A DNA stretch of 64,000 bases from CAYUPI01 sp964446585 (GTDB lineage Bacteria; Verrucomicrobiota; Verrucomicrobiia; Limisphaerales; UBA8199), in the NCBI GenBank assembly GCA_964446585.1, contig CAYUPI010000002.1, positions 1 through 64,000 on the forward strand, written 5' to 3'. This document shows positions 48,715 to 56,590 of this stretch, one piece after another. How positions within the stretch are numbered: position 1 is the stretch's first letter; each line of letters starts with the position of its first letter. The notes under the pieces are model-generated. The model was not told where the DNA came from, did no database searches, and saw only the letters and a list, made by a program, of their open reading frames with translations. A program made the position numbers and the translations under genes.

Positions 48715-50453
48715 ACTGGGCGCAACTGCGAGCAATTCTCTGGCTGCGCTGGCGACTGACACGAAATCAATTTTCACGCGGCGGCCAGCTCAATGCCGTA
48801 TTGTCGGTGCTCTTCGCGGCATTGCTGCTGATGGCGGCCACTCTGCTGGGCATCGCCGGCATTTTTATTGGCGCCTTTGTCGCTGCCAAAGCTTCCTCCC
48901 GGACACTGCTGCTGATCTGGGACGGTGTCATCTTCGGCTTCCTCTTTATTTGGCTGCTCGGAATTGTTGTCGAAATCCAGCGCTCCGAGAGTATCGACGT
49001 GACGCGACTGCTCCATCTGCCGGTCACGCTCCCGCAAGTGTTCGGGTTCAACTTTGCCGTCTCGCATTTTACTCCGCCGTTCGTCCTGCTGCTGCCGGGC
49101 ATGGTCGGGCTGTACCTGGGTTTGACTTTCAGCGTGGGCTGGGTGATGGCGCCGCTGCTGGCGGTTGTGCTGAGCTTGATGTTTCTGATCACGGCGTGGA
49201 CTTATTGCCTGCGCGGGTGGCTTTCGGCGCTGATGGTCAACAAACGACGACGACGGGCCGTTATTGTTTGGATCACCCTCCTGGTCGTGCTGATCGGGCA
49301 GTTGCCGAATCTGCTGGTTCATTCACCCGCTTTTCTCAAAAACCGGCGTCAACCCCAGCCCTCGGCCCAGGGTGAGGCGAAGGGGAGCCAACCGGCGGAC
49401 GCGCAACGCAGACCCGAACTGCCTGAATGGTTTTTTCAGGCGCACGTCGCAGTTCCACCTGCCTGGGTCGGTTACTGTGCGATGGAGTTAAAGGAGAATC
49501 GGCTGACGCCGGCGCTGGCCGCGACAACAGCGGCGTTGCTCATCGGAGCCCTGGGCTTGCTCCGCGCCTATCGGCTGACACTCAGGTTTTATCTCGGGGC
49601 CGATGAGCGAATTCGGGTCAAACCAAGCCGACCGACACATCCAAGGGCGGCCGGGCGCTTGCTATTGGAACGATCCTTGCCCGGACTTCCCGACGATACC
49701 GCCGGCCTGGTGCTGGCAACCTTCCGTTCTCTGTTGCGCGCTCCAGAAATGAAAATGGCGGCGGTCATGCCGATAGCGTTTGGAATCGTCGCTCTCTCGT
49801 TGAGCTTCAGATTGCCCAAGGGCCGAGTCCCGGGTCGCTGGTCCGAGCTGGCGGCGACGGCGGCCGTCGTGCTGGTCGGCTTTTCTTTGGGACCCGCGAT
49901 GTCGAATGTGTTTGGGCTAGACCGGGACAGCTTCCGCTCTCTGGTCCTGCTGCCAACGAGGCGCCACCACATTCTGCTCGCCAAGAACCTGGCCTACTTT
50001 CCATTTGCGGCCGTGGCAGGCCTTCTGATGTTGGCGGTGGCTGCATGGCGGGCCCATCTCTCATTCAGCGCGTTTGCGACCGGGCTGGTGCAGTTGCCCA
50101 CGTGTTTCCTGCTGTTTTGCGTCTTCTGTAACCTTTGTTCAATCCTGGTGCCCTTTCGACTCACGCCTGGAACGCTCCAGGCCAAGAAACCCAAGCCCAT
50201 CGTATTCGTCGCCATAATGTGCGTTATGTTAATGGCGCCTATGGCGATGCCACTTATCCTGATCCCACCTGGTTTGCATCTGCTGTTCACCAACCTGGGC
50301 TGGGTGCCCTGGCTGCCGGTGAATTTCGTCTCAGCATTAGTGGTTCTTGCTGGCGTGCTCGGTCTGTATGGGGCCTTGCTCCCGCTCCAGGGGCGGCTGC
50401 TGGAGAAGCGAGAGCAGATTATCCTGCGCGAGGTGACCGAGGAAGTCGAATAA
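48711..50453 (+). CDS. Large ABC permease, 580 residues
   Basis: Starts on the overlap ATGA with the ATPase gene. About twelve hydrophobic segments are visible (for example LSVLFAALLLMAATLLGIAGI near the N-terminus and LLTFLFTNLG-like C-terminal stretches). A basic loop with RRRR-type residues lies near residue 180. It looks like the fused ABC-2-type permease of exporters with a single ATPase partner. Direction (export) is inferred from the class. Confidence 0.85.
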   Translation: MNWAQLRAILWLRWRLTRNQFSRGGQLNAVLSVLFAALLLMAATLLGIAGIFIGAFVAAKASSRTLLLIWDGVIFGFLFIWLLGIVVEIQRSESIDVTRLLHLPVTLPQVFGFNFAVSHFTPPFVLLLPGMVGLYLGLTFSVGWVMAPLLAVVLSLMFLITAWTYCLRGWLSALMVNKRRRRAVIVWITLLVVLIGQLPNLLVHSPAFLKNRRQPQPSAQGEAKGSQPADAQRRPELPEWFFQAHVAVPPAWVGYCAMELKENRLTPALAATTAALLIGALGLLRAYRLTLRFYLGADERIRVKPSRPTHPRAAGRLLLERSLPGLPDDTAGLVLATFRSLLRAPEMKMAAVMPIAFGIVALSLSFRLPKGRVPGRWSELAATAAVVLVGFSLGPAMSNVFGLDRDSFRSLVLLPTRRHHILLAKNLAYFPFAAVAGLLMLAVAAWRAHLSFSAFATGLVQLPTCFLLFCVFCNLCSILVPFRLTPGTLQAKKPKPIVFVAIMCVMLMAPMAMPLILIPPGLHLLFTNLGWVPWLPVNFVSALVVLAGVLGLYGALLPLQGRLLEKREQIILREVTEEVE

Positions 50454-50605
50454 CGCTCCACTCCCTGTTCCATTGGTGTTTATTAGCGAATTAGCGGTTT
50501 GACTGCGGCGTTCCGGATAAATTCCGCGCCCCGCCGGCGTTCGCCGAGGCCTTGCGGAAGATTTTCAGCGCGACATCGCGCGGATTTCCGTGCAGTCTCG
50601 CCGCG

Positions 50606-51688
50606 ATGAAGTACGGCCTAAGTATTCCTCCCGGCGGGGCGCTGGACTTTTTGTCGCTCGGAGCACTTGTCCATCGGCTGGACCCGGGAATAACCCCGTT
50701 TCGCAAAGCCACCGAATGCCAAATCCACGTCAGCGGCGGCGAGTTCAACGTGGCCGCCAACCTCTCCGACTGTTTCGGCCTGCGCACCGGCATCGCCACG
50801 GCGCTGGTGGATTATCCCATCGGCGAGTTGATAGCCGAACGCGTGCAGGCCATGGGCGTCAAGCCGTTCTACAAGCGATTCAAACACGATGGCGTTCACG
50901 GCCCGAACATGGCGACGGTCTATAGCGACCGCGGGCACGGCATCCGCGCCCCGGTGGTATTCTACAACCGCTGCAACGAAGCGGCGGCACAACTCAAGCC
51001 CGGCGATTTCCCCTGGAAGGAGATATTCTCCGCGGGCGTGCGTTGGTTTCACTGCGGCGGAATCTTCGCTTCTCTTTCGAACACAACTGCCGAGCTCACG
51101 ATTGAAGCGATGCAGGCGGCCAGGGCGGCGGGCGCAGTGGTTTCTTTCGACCTCAACTATCGGGCCAAACTCTGGACCGTTTCGGGCGGGCCCCGCCGCG
51201 CCATAACCGTGCTCAATCGTATCGTGGAGAACGTCGATGTGCTGGTTTGCAACGAAGAAGACCTGCAAATGGGCCTGGGCATCGAGGGGCCTCAAGCCGC
51301 CGCCCAATCCAAACTCGATCCCAGCGCGTTCCTGGGAATGATCGAGAAAGTCACGCGGAAGCATCCGCAGGTAAAGATCGTCGCTACCACCTTGCGGGCT
51401 GTAAAGTCCACCAACCGGCACACTTGGGGCGCAGTGGCCTGCATCAACGGAAAGGCTGTCCTGTCGCCGCATTGCGACCTTGATGTGCTCGATCGCGTCG
51501 GTGGTGGCGATGGCTTCGCTGCGGGATTCTTCTATGGATTGCTCGCGAACGAACCGGAGGAAGAAGCCGTCAAACTCGGCTGGGCGCACGGCGCCCTGCT
51601 GACGACTTTCCCCGGTGACACAACCATGGCCTCGCTCGAGCAAGTCCGCGCCTTTGCGCAGGGTGGCTCGGCGCGGATTCAGCGCTGA
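50606..51688 (+). CDS. PfkB-family sugar kinase, probable 2-keto-3-deoxygluconate kinase
   Basis: The start MKYGLSIPPGGALDFLSLGA is preferred over an upstream Met at 50552. PfkB motifs are visible: GGEFNVAANLSDCFG near the N-terminus and the ATP/anion site DRVGGGDGFAAGFFYG with catalytic Asp302. FDLNYRAKLW is the substrate-side segment seen in KdgK proteins. KdgK phosphorylates 2-keto-3-deoxygluconate in pectin or Entner-Doudoroff catabolism; the assignment is tentative because no kdg or uxu neighbour is present. Confidence 0.75.
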   Translation: MKYGLSIPPGGALDFLSLGALVHRLDPGITPFRKATECQIHVSGGEFNVAANLSDCFGLRTGIATALVDYPIGELIAERVQAMGVKPFYKRFKHDGVHGPNMATVYSDRGHGIRAPVVFYNRCNEAAAQLKPGDFPWKEIFSAGVRWFHCGGIFASLSNTTAELTIEAMQAARAAGAVVSFDLNYRAKLWTVSGGPRRAITVLNRIVENVDVLVCNEEDLQMGLGIEGPQAAAQSKLDPSAFLGMIEKVTRKHPQVKIVATTLRAVKSTNRHTWGAVACINGKAVLSPHCDLDVLDRVGGGDGFAAGFFYGLLANEPEEEAVKLGWAHGALLTTFPGDTTMASLEQVRAFAQGGSARIQR

Positions 51689-52144
51689 AGGGGCAAAGCT
51701 GAAGTACCGAACGGGCGTGTTGCCCAACCACCGGAGTGCGGCCGTCCTCGGCCGCAGCAGCTTCCGAATCGGCTCGTTCTTTCGAATTCCTGGACAACGC
51801 TAAGACCGACTTACACTTTTCGGCAGTTTTGCGTTTCGGCAGGAAGCCCTTATAGGGCACTCCGCCCGAAGCGCGCTCCGGGCAGTGGAGTTGTCCCATT
51901 GCGGGACAGGCTTTGTGCTTTTTCGCTTAACCGGCCCTGCCTTCCCTTCGCCGCCATTGGCGAACCGTGTTTCGAGGCGACGGGAACGAAGTTGGACCAT
52001 TGGAACGAAACTAGCTGTTTGCCACGGGGCGAGTGCTGCCGGGGCACCGCCAAAAACGGCTGAATACCAGAATCGACGCCATCGGACCGAAAAAATAAGT
52101 ATTGAAATGCCTCGGGGCTTTCGTAAAGCATCTAAGAACAGATT
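51689..52144. other. Spacer without a supported gene
   Basis: 456 bases. It contains a GC-rich palindrome GCGGCCGTCCTCGGCCGC near 51738 but no start-plus-signal arrangement. Long minus-strand frames here overlap the next plus-strand lipoprotein gene and look like shadows. The stretch just before 52145 is AT-rich and may hold that gene's promoter. Confidence 0.5.
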
Positions 52145-52654
52145 ATGAAACTGACTAAATCCACCGTCACATTGTTGGCTTGTTCCTGTCTGACCATGTT
52201 GTTCAGCGGCTGCGCCTCCCTGATGTGCGGCCCGCAACAAACTGTCGCCATCGATTCTCACCCCCAGGGGGCTGAGGTCCTGGTGTATGATTCCCGCGGC
52301 CAAATTATCTTTCAACAGACCACTCCGTGCGTCGCCAAGCTCGATCGGCACGACCACGACTTCCTCCGCGCCGCCAACTACGTCGTCCTGGTTCGCAAAG
52401 AGGGCTTCGCCCCGGTCCAGGTACCGCTGCACGGCCTGGTCAACCGCGCTTACTGCGTCAACGTCCTTTCGGCCGGCATCGGATACATCGTGGACCCAAT
52501 CACCGGCTCGATGTGGACGCTCAGTCCCGACGCAGTGGACACGAAATTGGCCGGCGAGAATGCCGCCTTCCTTCGTAAGGATGGCATCATGATTTGCTTG
52601 AAAGACGAAGTTCCCGCGGCGCTCACACCCTATCTCAAACCGCTGACTGACTAA
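52145..52654 (+). CDS. Lipoprotein with PEGA-like domain
   Basis: 169 residues, MKLTKSTVTLLACSCLTMLF then lipobox SGC. The body has the PEGA-like pattern QQTVAIDSHPQGAEVLVYDS and a hydrophobic segment VNVLSAGIGYIVDPITGSM. It resembles the lipoprotein at 47.3 kb only in overall style. It ends just before a strong hairpin and is convergent with the cassette array, marking its left boundary. Confidence 0.65.
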   Translation: MKLTKSTVTLLACSCLTMLFSGCASLMCGPQQTVAIDSHPQGAEVLVYDSRGQIIFQQTTPCVAKLDRHDHDFLRAANYVVLVRKEGFAPVQVPLHGLVNRAYCVNVLSAGIGYIVDPITGSMWTLSPDAVDTKLAGENAAFLRKDGIMICLKDEVPAALTPYLKPLTD

Positions 52655-52656
52655 TT

Positions 52657-52705
52657 CGCCCGGGCGCGCTCCAGGAATCCGCAATCAGCTTGTCCTGGAG
52701 CGCCC
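52657..52705. terminator. Hairpin after the lipoprotein gene
   Basis: GGGCGCGCTCCAGGA (left) and TCCTGGAGCGCCC (right) form a stem around 20 bases of loop, with GCCCGG/CCGGGC-like extension. It could terminate both the lipoprotein gene and the last cassette gene. No T-tract follows, so a Rho-independent terminator is only suggested. Confidence 0.4.
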
Positions 52706-52793
52706 TGAGCCGGGCGGCCCGCCTCTACCGAACGTCCGATTGAACCAGAGGCGCAATCAGCGCGTCCGCCCCAGCAAGAATTAGTCGGCGTTG

Positions 52794-53225
52794 TCACGTC
52801 GAAGAGCCGATTGACAGCGCCTCGCCGAAGGCGAGAATCAAGCCGTTCGGATCCCTGATCACTACCTCCCGTTGGCCATAGGTCATGTCCTCGGGACCGT
52901 CGAGGATCTCGGCACCCCGTCGGCGCCACTCCTCGGCCAGGGCATCGACCCCTTTGACATGGAAATAAGCGTGGTAACCCTCATCACGCCGGATACGTCC
53001 GCTCACACGATAGAAGAACACCTGGACATCGTCGCGGCGAACGATTCCGAACGGAGGAGGTGAGGTTGGCGTCAGCGTGCGCCGCTCCCCATCCCAATAA
53101 CTCGCGATTTGAAAACCGAGAACATCGCGATAGTATTCGGCCGTTCGGGCAACGTCCTGAACCGCGAATTGAGGTACCACCGTGACCAAGCGTGTGCGCG
53201 CTTCGGTGGAGAGATTTTTCGGCAT
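52794..53225 (-). CDS. Cassette 9: VOC-family (bleomycin-resistance-like) protein
   Basis: Start chosen at MPKNLSTEARTRLV, whose ATG lies 19 bases after the attC_A core. VOC features: VTVVPQFAVQDVARTAEYYRD, FYRVSGRI, and YHAYFHVKGVDALAEEW, with VVIRDPNGLILAFGE at the C-terminus. VOC proteins are frequent cassette cargo. A role in detoxification or antibiotic binding is possible but unproven. No clear attC follows it; it may be the last cassette with an eroded site, or the boundary gene. Confidence 0.7.
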   Translation of the reverse strand: MPKNLSTEARTRLVTVVPQFAVQDVARTAEYYRDVLGFQIASYWDGERRTLTPTSPPPFGIVRRDDVQVFFYRVSGRIRRDEGYHAYFHVKGVDALAEEWRRRGAEILDGPEDMTYGQREVVIRDPNGLILAFGEALSIGSST

Positions 53226-53242
53226 AACGTGTGCCAGCAACT

Positions 53243-53332
53243 ACTAACCAAAAGCTCACTGGCGCCGGAGCAGTCAGCTCCGGCTTTGAAACAGGGCGCG
53301 AACCCGGCGCCCAGTGCAGGGCGCGGGTTAGT
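53243..53332 (-). other. attC-like site A
   Basis: Outer cores CTAACC (R'') and GGTTAG (R', 53244-53249) are complementary. Inner arms: one reads CACTGGGCGCCGG (53304-53316), the other CACTGGCGCCGG (53257-53268 complement), with a single extra G unpaired on the first arm. The stop TAA of cassette 8 lies in R''. Confidence 0.8.
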
Positions 53333-53573
53333 CATCGAGCTTGGCAACGAAGAGAGCATAGACCGCCAGAAAAGCAAAAGCTAGAGCAAGGGAAACAAGC
53401 AAAGTCATGCCAACGGAAAATGGCATGGTCACTCCAAGGACTTGCAGCGAGGCCGACGCTCCACCTTGGGCTGCCGCCCAGACCAGCACCATCCATGAGA
53501 TGTAAGCTTGGTACCCAAGAAGCACCGCCACTCCCAAGCTGGCTACACTAACACACAGACGAGCGACGACCAT
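53328..53573 (-). CDS. Cassette 8: small membrane protein
   Basis: 81 residues. Two to three hydrophobic segments: MVVARLCVSVASLGVAVLLG, YISWMVLVWAAA and TMPFSVGMTLLVSLALAF. Inner-membrane location inferred. No family recognised. The ATG follows attC_B's core by about 15 bases and the stop sits in attC_A. Confidence 0.65.
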   Translation of the reverse strand: MVVARLCVSVASLGVAVLLGYQAYISWMVLVWAAAQGGASASLQVLGVTMPFSVGMTLLVSLALAFAFLAVYALFVAKLDD

Positions 53574-53586
53574 AATTCAAGTTGCG

Positions 53587-53680
53587 ACTAACGAACAGCG
53601 CAGCCACGCCGGACCAAGGGCGCGCGGCTGGAACCGAGACGCGCTCCCGGCGTTGGCTGGCGCGTCTGGTTGGCGTTACT
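53587..53680 (-). other. attC-like site B
   Basis: R'' TAACG and R' CGTTAG pair. Inner arms GCGCCAGCCAACGCCGG and GCGCAGCCACGCCGG (complement of 597-612) pair with two unpaired bases, a C and an A, on the first arm. A nested hairpin AGACGCGC...GCGCGTCT lies in the left half. The stop of cassette 7 is inside R''. Confidence 0.85.
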
Positions 53681-54083
53681 CAATCGGTATTGTCTTCTTC
53701 TCTGGTTCACGCTGTTCGATAACGGTACCCTTTGGAGCACCGATTTCCTTGAGCTTCGCAACCAAAAGGGGAATCGCTTTCTGAGGATCCGTCACATCGA
53801 CATCCAGGCCGACATACTCGATCTGTTTGTCTTTAGTTAACATCGTGCCGCCGCCGGAAACCTCGCCGAGTCGATGCTGGGACAGCAACTCGTTGATAGG
53901 ATCTTCATATTTTTTCGCTCTCTCTTCGGGCATGATCTGTTCAGGAATCTTGATGTAGAGGAAGTAAGTCTTGGCAGCGGCGGGACGTGTCTGGGTCCTG
54001 CTGGCGGACTGCTGAGTCTTCTGGTCGCACCCGCACATCAATGGAATGAGCGCGAATACGAAGGCTTTGGTGAAGCGCTTCAT
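53676..54083 (-). CDS. Cassette 7: lipoprotein
   Basis: 135 residues starting MKRFTKAFVFALIPLMCGCD; lipobox MCGC. The rest is charged (KIPEQIMPEERAKKYEDPINEL) with no recognised domain; LGLDVDVTDPQKAIPLLVAKLKE could be a small alpha/beta fold. Envelope location inferred. Confidence 0.65.
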   Translation of the reverse strand: MKRFTKAFVFALIPLMCGCDQKTQQSASRTQTRPAAAKTYFLYIKIPEQIMPEERAKKYEDPINELLSQHRLGEVSGGGTMLTKDKQIEYVGLDVDVTDPQKAIPLLVAKLKEIGAPKGTVIEQREPEKKTIPIE

Positions 54084-54084
54084 G

Positions 54085-54183
54085 ATTTAATGCCAACGAC
54101 CGCTCTCGCTGGCGCCCCGGCCAATGGCGTTCAATATGGAAACAGAGCACCCTCCGGGCGTCCAGTGCAGAGCAAACATTAGG
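54085..54183 (-). other. attC-like site C
   Basis: Outer TAATG pairs with CATTA beside the core GTTGGC (54092-54098). Inner arms GCTCTGCACTGGACGCCCGG and complement GCTCTCGCTGGCGCCCCGG pair with an unpaired A on the first arm and a few mismatches. The stop of cassette 6 lies in its R''. Its arms resemble those of site A (CACTGG, CGCC). Confidence 0.7.
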
Positions 54184-54643
54184 GCTTTCCCGGACCATAC
54201 GGCATCCAAGTGTTGCAGTCCTCTTTCTTGTCAGTGACCACCTTCCATCCTTCCGCGCCCTTCTTCACCGTGTAAGTGTTGCACGAACCGGTACCGACCT
54301 CGTCGGAACAGCCACCGGCAACCCTGACCTCTGTGTCCGAAACCCACCGCATATTGCTGATCCTAAAACTGAGACCGTCGCTTCCTTTGTGCCACTCCGA
54401 AAACTTGCGCACGGGCGGAGTGTGACCGGTGAATCGCTTCATGAATTCATCTGGCGGATCCCAAAGCTTCTCGCCCATCGTCAGGTAATAGGCCTTGGCC
54501 GTCTTCGCAAGTTTGGAGGTATTATGGTCGAATTGGTAGCGGAATACACTCTCCCGAATCGCGTCCTCTTGCGGCACGCGCGCGCTGTCGTCCGCAAGAC
54601 AAGCCGTCGCCAGCAGGAAAAATAAGGTAATGCTGCGTGTCAT
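54179..54643 (-). CDS. Cassette 6: secreted protein, unknown
   Basis: 154 residues with signal peptide MTRSITLFFLLATACLADDS. The body shows KFSEWHKGSDGLSFRISNM and GCSDEVGTGSCNTYTVKKG, four Cys that may form disulfides; the shape suggests a small NTF2- or lipocalin-like module but this is a guess. No known function. A signal peptide on a cassette protein implies envelope or external action. Confidence 0.65.
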   Translation of the reverse strand: MTRSITLFFLLATACLADDSARVPQEDAIRESVFRYQFDHNTSKLAKTAKAYYLTMGEKLWDPPDEFMKRFTGHTPPVRKFSEWHKGSDGLSFRISNMRWVSDTEVRVAGGCSDEVGTGSCNTYTVKKGAEGWKVVTDKKEDCNTWMPYGPGKP

Positions 54644-54655
54644 CGGTGCTCCTTT

Positions 54656-54746
54656 GCCCTAACGTGGAGCGCAGCCACGCCGGGCCGGTGCGGGTAGAGT
54701 GCAAGACAGACGCGCTCCCGGCGTTGGCTGGCGCGTCTCGTTAGCA
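54656..54746 (-). other. attC-like site D
   Basis: R'' TAACG and R' CGTTAGGGC. Arms almost the same as site B (GCGCCAGCCAACGCCGG against GCGCAGCCACGCCGG), again with an unpaired C and A on one arm. The cassette 5 stop lies in R''. Confidence 0.85.
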
Positions 54747-55028
54747 TTCAGTTTCATGGCGCACGTGATTCTGGCGCTGGCGCTCTGTAAGCAGTGACCG
54801 CAAGCGAGTGATCTCTGCCGGTCGGAACCCATCCAGCTGATACTGAACCCAACGGCCCCGAAGCAAACGAATCTGTAGACAAACTGGCGACGGCAGCTTG
54901 TGCGCCGCGACTTGCCGCAGGTCAATCTCTGTGCGGTTCAGCGGGTGCCCCTGCGAAAGCAGCAGGGTGTCGCCCCGCACGCGGAAATGCGGAAGGACTC
55001 CATTGAGAGCTGCAGAAAAGACGTTCAT
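54741..55028 (-). CDS. Cassette 5: hypothetical protein, 95 residues
   Basis: MNVFSAALNGVLPHFRVRGD. The ATG abuts the core (GTTAGCATG), a typical tight cassette junction. Basic and Arg-rich at the C-terminus (RSLLTERQRQNHVRHETEC). No family recognised. Confidence 0.55.
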   Translation of the reverse strand: MNVFSAALNGVLPHFRVRGDTLLLSQGHPLNRTEIDLRQVAAHKLPSPVCLQIRLLRGRWVQYQLDGFRPAEITRLRSLLTERQRQNHVRHETEC

Positions 55029-55029
55029 G

Positions 55030-55119
55030 CTAACGCCCGTGGTGAGGCGCGGCGGGCAAGAGGTGTGCGGCTTGAAACAGAGTGGTCATCCCGCCGTCGC
55101 CTCCACCACGTTGTTGGCC
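55030..55119 (-). other. attC-like site E, starting inside the cassette 4 gene
   Basis: R'' GGCCAAC (55113-55119) lies within the cassette 4 coding region, 11 codons before its stop. The arm GTGGTGGAGGCGACGGCGGG pairs with complement GTGGTGAGGCGCGGCGGG with an unpaired G and A on the first arm. R' is GTTAGC next to the cassette 5 ATG. Confidence 0.8.
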
Positions 55120-55511
55120 GATCCCTTCGTTGCCTCGAAACCCTCGCGGGTAACAAGATGCGCCGTGAACCCGAAGCGTCCCAGCTCCTTCTGAATCCGC
55201 TCAGTCCACTTAGCCCCAATGACGTTGATCCGTGACCACGGGGGATCGTGAGAGTACTCTCCGTGATGCAGATCAATGTCCGCCAACTCCGAAATGAGCC
55301 AGTCCTCTGGCCGTGCAGTCAGCTCAACCTTGAAGGAGCTTAGGCCGACAAGATAGCTCTCCGGATTCCGCTCCCTTCCAACTGCTTCGTACGCAGGCCG
55401 GTTGACCTCTGTGTCTGCGATCCACACCGGCTCTCCCAGCGGAATCTCGCGTAGACGTTCCCCGAACACCGGGTCGACAATTACATGCACGGTGTATGGC
55501 TTACCTTTCAT
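55086..55511 (-). CDS. Cassette 4: hypothetical protein, 141 residues
   Basis: The start is placed at MKGKPYTVHVIVDPVFG, immediately after attC_F; an upstream in-frame ATG at 55550 lies inside that attC and is rejected. The protein has alternating strands and helices but no recognised domain. Its last 11 codons are part of attC_E, so excision would change or trim the C-terminus only at the cassette level. Confidence 0.65.
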   Translation of the reverse strand: MKGKPYTVHVIVDPVFGERLREIPLGEPVWIADTEVNRPAYEAVGRERNPESYLVGLSSFKVELTARPEDWLISELADIDLHHGEYSHDPPWSRINVIGAKWTERIQKELGRFGFTAHLVTREGFEATKGSANNVVEATAG

Positions 55512-55516
55512 CTTTC

Positions 55517-55609
55517 GGCCAACGCTCCAGATCAGAGACCCGGCGACCATGATCTTCGATTGTCAACCAGAGCGTCATCGCCGGGCTCTCTGCATCTGGT
55601 TTGTTGGGC
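55517..55609 (-). other. attC-like site F
   Basis: R'' GCCCAAC (55603-55609) and R' GTTGGCC (55517-55523), both canonical RYYYAAC/GTTRRRY-like. Arms CCAGATGCAGAGAGCCCGGCG and CCAGATCAGAGACCCGGCG pair with two unpaired G on the first arm. A textbook attC layout. Confidence 0.88.
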
Positions 55610-55616
55610 TCGTCGC

Positions 55617-56057
55617 TCATCGGGTTTTTGTGATGGTCACAACGGCAAGTTCGGCGCTGCGGAACTCATAATGCACGGAGTGCCTCTCATATTCCAAGCG
55701 CACCCAATGACGCGGAATGCCCAGGAGATCTGACTTCCCTTTCGAGACCCGCAGGTTCCTCGCAGCGCCATCTGCCTCTACTTCATGGATAGTCGAAAAG
55801 AACGGGACGTCGCAATCGCTGCGACTGACGGGCGCGAACCCATCATGCAGTACGGTATGGAGGAAAATCACCTCAAGAGTCTGGTTGGCGTCGAACCCGA
55901 ATTGAAACCCATCCGTCTTCGAGGCTGCCCAATACTTGTCAGGCATGTTCTCGTGTAAACGATCGAAATCGTAAACGACTTCAATATCCGCGCGCTCCAG
56001 AATGTCTATGATCTCGTCGTCCTTGAGCCGCTTCCCGAGGAGTGGGAGAAACTTCAT
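55617..56057 (-). CDS. Cassette 3: hypothetical protein, 146 residues
   Basis: Start MKFLPLLGKRLKDDEIIDIL, 10 bases after the attC_G core. LERADIEVVYDFDRLHENMPDKYW suggests a helix plus strand module; no catalytic motif is evident. The C-terminus is strand-rich (SAELAVVTITKTR). The fold resembles small immunity-type proteins only in general style. The longer frame to 56111 runs through the attC and is rejected. Confidence 0.65.
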   Translation of the reverse strand: MKFLPLLGKRLKDDEIIDILERADIEVVYDFDRLHENMPDKYWAASKTDGFQFGFDANQTLEVIFLHTVLHDGFAPVSRSDCDVPFFSTIHEVEADGAARNLRVSKGKSDLLGIPRHWVRLEYERHSVHYEFRSAELAVVTITKTR

Positions 56058-56066
56058 GGCTGTTTT

Positions 56067-56155
56067 GCCCAACGACGAGCGCAGCCACGCCGGGCCAGTG
56101 ACGTCGGGCACGCCGCGGGACGGACTCCCGCCGTTGGCTGGCGCGATTGGTTACA
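56067..56155 (-). other. attC-like site G
   Basis: R'' GTAACC and R' GTTGGGC (56067-56073, canonical). Arms GCGCCAGCCAACGGCGGG against complement GCGCAGCCACGCCGGG carry unpaired C and A as in sites B and D, with one inner mismatch. Cassette 2's stop lies in R''. Confidence 0.85.
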
Positions 56156-56474
56156 CGATTTTGGTCTCATTGGTTTCGAGCGCGTCCAAAGCATGAACAA
56201 ATGCCGGTAGCGCCGCTCTGAACTCCTTCATGGAGCCGAAATAGAGGCCAATTTCTTTATGCTCCTTGACCTCGCAGGCATATGCGCGTTCGATTGGCAA
56301 TGTTTGCATGTCGTCGAGCCCCGCAAACAGGACCTCCGTTGGCGGGATACGAGTGCTGCGCTGAATACGCCAAACTCCGGAAATTCGATAGCCGTCGCCT
56401 TCCAGCTGAGAGATCAGACGCCAGCCCTTTTTTTCGAGGGCAGTTTTTAGCTCGCTGAGGTGGGTGTCGCCCAT
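56151..56474 (-). CDS. Cassette 2: hypothetical protein, 107 residues
   Basis: MGDTHLSELKTALEKKGWRL. Mixed alpha/beta pattern with ERAYACEVKEHKEIGLYFGS. No recognised family. Its start is 14 bases after the attC_H core. Confidence 0.6.
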   Translation of the reverse strand: MGDTHLSELKTALEKKGWRLISQLEGDGYRISGVWRIQRSTRIPPTEVLFAGLDDMQTLPIERAYACEVKEHKEIGLYFGSMKEFRAALPAFVHALDALETNETKIV

Positions 56475-56487
56475 GCGTCATTTTTGC

Positions 56488-56583
56488 GGGTAACGAAAAA
56501 AGTGAGCGATGGCGGCGGCCCATGACCCTCGGACACGCGAACGCCGTGCGCCCGCCGCCATTCGCTCCACTGACTTGTTGGCC
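56488..56583 (-). other. attC-like site H
   Basis: R'' GGCCAAC (56577-56583) and R' region CGTTACCC (56488-56495). Arms AGTGGAGCGAATGGCGGCGG and complement AGTGAGCGATGGCGGCGG pair with unpaired G and A on the first arm. It follows cassette 1. Confidence 0.82.
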
Positions 56584-56590
56584 CCGGTCT

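Noticed and set aside
51800..52684. Long minus-strand frame (294 codons) across the lipoprotein gene
   Set aside because: It overlaps a lipoprotein gene with a clear signal on the other strand and has no recognisable domain or start signal.
52657..52790. attC site of the last cassette
   Set aside because: Strong hairpins are present, but the core sites and unpaired-base pattern of the other eight sites are missing.
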